Below, piece by piece: positions 63,201 to 64,000 of a stretch of DNA of 64,000 nucleotides (positions are counted from its first letter, which is position 1; each line of letters opens with the position of its first letter). The translations under genes and the position numbers were made by a program. The notes beneath the pieces are model-generated. The model worked only from the letters and a program-made list of their open reading frames with translations. It ran no database searches and was not told where the DNA came from. The stretch is from Kibdelosporangium aridum (GTDB taxonomy: Bacteria; Actinomycetota; Actinomycetes; Mycobacteriales; Pseudonocardiaceae): contig NZ_FWXV01000010.1 in the NCBI RefSeq assembly GCF_900176515.1, positions 434,001 to 498,000 on the forward strand, read 5' to 3'.

Positions 63201-64000
63201 GCCCATCGGCCTGCAGCTTTCGCACTGTGTCGAGCAACCGCCGGTCACCGGGCAGGACACGGTCCACTCGTAGCTGGGCCGCGAGCCTGCGGCTAGCCCC
63301 GGCGAGGACGGGCGTCCCGGCGTGGCGGGCCGCTTCGACGACAGCCTCGGCGAACGGATCGGTCTCCGCGACGACGTGGACCACGCCCACGGGCTTGCCG
63401 TCACGTAACACAGCGATCGCGTCACGCGCGGCGCGCCGGGAGTAGCCGGGCAGAGATGTCTCCACCTGGTCGACGGGAACCACGGCCCAGCCGCCGCGTT
63501 CGTGACGGGCCCTCGGCCACCAAGGGTCGACCAAGTCATGCGCCCGCAGCAGGATCTCGGCCGGATCGACTGCCTCGTCGATCGGGACAACGCGGTCGTC
63601 CACCACGTGCCGTCCGGACACGAGCATCGAGGCGTCGAGCACCACCGTGTCCACACGATCCAGCCGCCGCAAGGCATCCGGCTCGAATACCAGGTTTCCC
63701 GCCTTCGACAGATCGACATCGAGCTGCGCGGCGAATGCCTCGCGGCCTACTTTCGCGGCACGCGGCGTCCCAGCGAGCAGCATCGCCAACGCACGCCGGG
63801 AATTCCGGGCGGTCGCCAGGACCCCGCCATAGCCGGCCAACGCGAGCACGCTCGCGGTGTTCGCGACCTGTTCAACTGGGCCGCTGGGCACCGGGCAAGC
63901 TCGGGGCGGGCACTGCACGGGCTCGGCCTGATGTGCGGAGAGCTGGTCCGCTGTTGTGCGTTCCCATCGTTGCCAGGCCTGCCGCCTGGCGTTCACTTCC
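60256..64000 (-). CDS. cation-transporting P-type ATPase, CtpI-like (5' end probably outside window)
   Basis: At least 1246 codons; the frame is open to the window edge, so the GTG at 63996 may be internal. An N-terminal region (to about residue 330) is unusually long and contains degenerate repeats of a HAD-like domain (LRRLDRVDTVVLDASMLVSG, GTPVLAGASRRLAAQLRVDR). The catalytic core has ESSLTGESQPVIK, the phosphorylated Asp in CFDKTGTLTEGRI, KGAPEVVL, VIMITGDHPSTAEAIA and MTGDGANDVPAIRLAHVGIA. Six or more membrane helices flank these. Mycobacterial CtpI has the same long N-terminus; the transported ion is unknown. Confidence 0.9.
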   Translation of the reverse strand, partial: EVNARRQAWQRWERTTADQLSAHQAEPVQCPPRACPVPSGPVEQVANTASVLALAGYGGVLATARNSRRALAMLLAGTPRAAKVGREAFAAQLDVDLSKAGNLVFEPDALRRLDRVDTVVLDASMLVSGRHVVDDRVVPIDEAVDPAEILLRAHDLVDPWWPRARHERGGWAVVPVDQVETSLPGYSRRAARDAIAVLRDGKPVGVVHVVAETDPFAEAVVEAARHAGTPVLAGASRRLAAQLRVDRVLPGDRRLLDTVRKLQADGHIVAVASTRRRDALAGADVGIGVIEDVGTMPWGAHVVCPDLARACVLLESVPVARRVSRQCAMMAVAGSFVGALLGALGPARSAPLRAGFPVQLAALFALGVGTWLGTAPGRLPGPTSADRTPWHAMSRSSVLARLASTRDGLDEAEHERRQRVQHAETQPAEVGLARASVDELASPLTPALAAGAGVSASLGSIMDAVMIVGVLGLNALIGGVQRRGTNRELGRLVETSALRVRVRRGGTKRVERADDLVPGDVIELHAGDAVPADCRVLEATALEVDESSLTGESQPVIKTARATAAPAVADRLSMLYQNTVIAAGRAVGVVVATGERTEIGRTTRTTGEAAAETGVAARLHALTRITLPVTLGASAVLMISDLVRGRGISQALGRAVGLSVAAVPEGLPFVATVAELASARRLSRRGVLARNPSTIEALGRIDVLCFDKTGTLTEGRITLRLVSDGRNERSVSDLTPSLREALTVGVRASPWHERDHPLPHPTDRAVLDGAAALAIAPGDRLGGVEWVDELRFEPSRGYHAVLARSPHSMLVSVKGAPEVVLARCVQWRRPGGPVPFDAASRREVDAAIDRLARKGYRVLAVAERGVSGRAELDDSRVDRLDFCGLLALADPVRPTAADAVSTLRRAGVDIVMITGDHPSTAEAIAAELGVLDGRLMTGAELDAVDDDELADRLRGTTVFARVSPAQKARIVRYLRRADRVVAMTGDGANDVPAIRLAHVGIALGSQATPAARQAADLVVTDDRIETITDAIVEGRAMWTSVRDALSILLGGNLGEITFTLAAGLLSTRDTLNARQLLLINLLTDVLPAMAIAVRPPPRVTPEALLAEGPEASLGTTLNRAIATRAATTSAAAIAGWLLARPVSTPAQASTTGLVALVGAQLGQTIAVRGRTTLVVAAAAGSLAMLAGIVQVPGLSHFFGCRPLLPHQWGIALAAATAATAVEFLGWAWKHPSVHQTVTPRPTRNVPA

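Noticed and set aside
1..64000. CRISPR array, rRNA, prophage structural genes
   Set aside because: No regularly spaced repeats, no rRNA-like sequence and no capsid, tail or integrase motifs were seen.

Overview
This window is high-GC actinomycete DNA. SARP/LAL regulators, a conservon, ricin-lectin secreted enzymes, a GH62 arabinofuranosidase and a lasso-peptide cluster together point to a filamentous actinomycete, most likely of the Pseudonocardiales. The order is an inference from gene style; no marker gene is present. All calls come from reading translations and motifs by eye; no database search was run.

Layout. 1-2.4 kb (-): a secreted fusion of an endonuclease/exonuclease/phosphatase domain, ricin-type lectin repeats and a GH18 chitinase that runs off the left edge. 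2.5-11.7 kb: a LuxR/ATPase (LAL) regulator, a GrpB-like protein, small secreted proteins on the minus strand, a RibD-like/DGPF/ECF42-type sigma operon, and a divergent TetR/deazaflavin-oxidoreductase pair with two clear operators. 11.7-13.7 kb: a GH62 arabinofuranosidase behind a LacI-type operator and a decayed duplicate of its own leader. 14.5-23.8 kb: a styrene-monooxygenase-like flavoprotein, a complete conservon (sensor kinase, roadblock, DUF742, GTPase) and another LAL regulator, bracketed by two near-identical 78-bp tRNA-like sequences. 23.4-31.5 kb: a gene graveyard (ABC-F, helicase, LAL, XRE, TcmP-like, IS21 IstA and SDR remnants) with one intact LAL gene and one small secreted protein.

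31.9-40.1 kb is the most coherent system: a SARP-like regulator with a C-terminal BTAD, then a lasso-peptide locus made of a 36-aa precursor (predicted core LGGRGPRDLLFRHQLL, ring Leu1-Asp8), an asparagine-synthetase-like cyclase, a PqqD-like leader-binding protein, a transglutaminase-like leader protease with an apparent C-terminal frameshift, and an ABC exporter. Two hairpins separate the precursor from the cyclase, and a 22-bp-spaced direct repeat lies upstream. A large LAL regulator and a NarL-type response regulator follow.

45.8-56.5 kb: a two-gene phosphotransferase module. The first protein looks like the substrate-binding and swivelling-histidine parts of rifampin phosphotransferase without an ATP-grasp; the second is a PPDK-like ATP-grasp/phosphohistidine protein without the PEP barrel. 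A LAL gene follows in the same direction and meets a converging pair made of a full-length LAL and an HTH-less copy. The same full/HTH-less pairing occurs, decayed, at 25.2-28.6 kb. 56.7-64 kb: a second conservon-type sensor kinase, a 1-kb gene-poor stretch with a perfect 16-bp inverted repeat, a 39-codon small ORF and a CtpI-like P-type ATPase that runs off the right edge.
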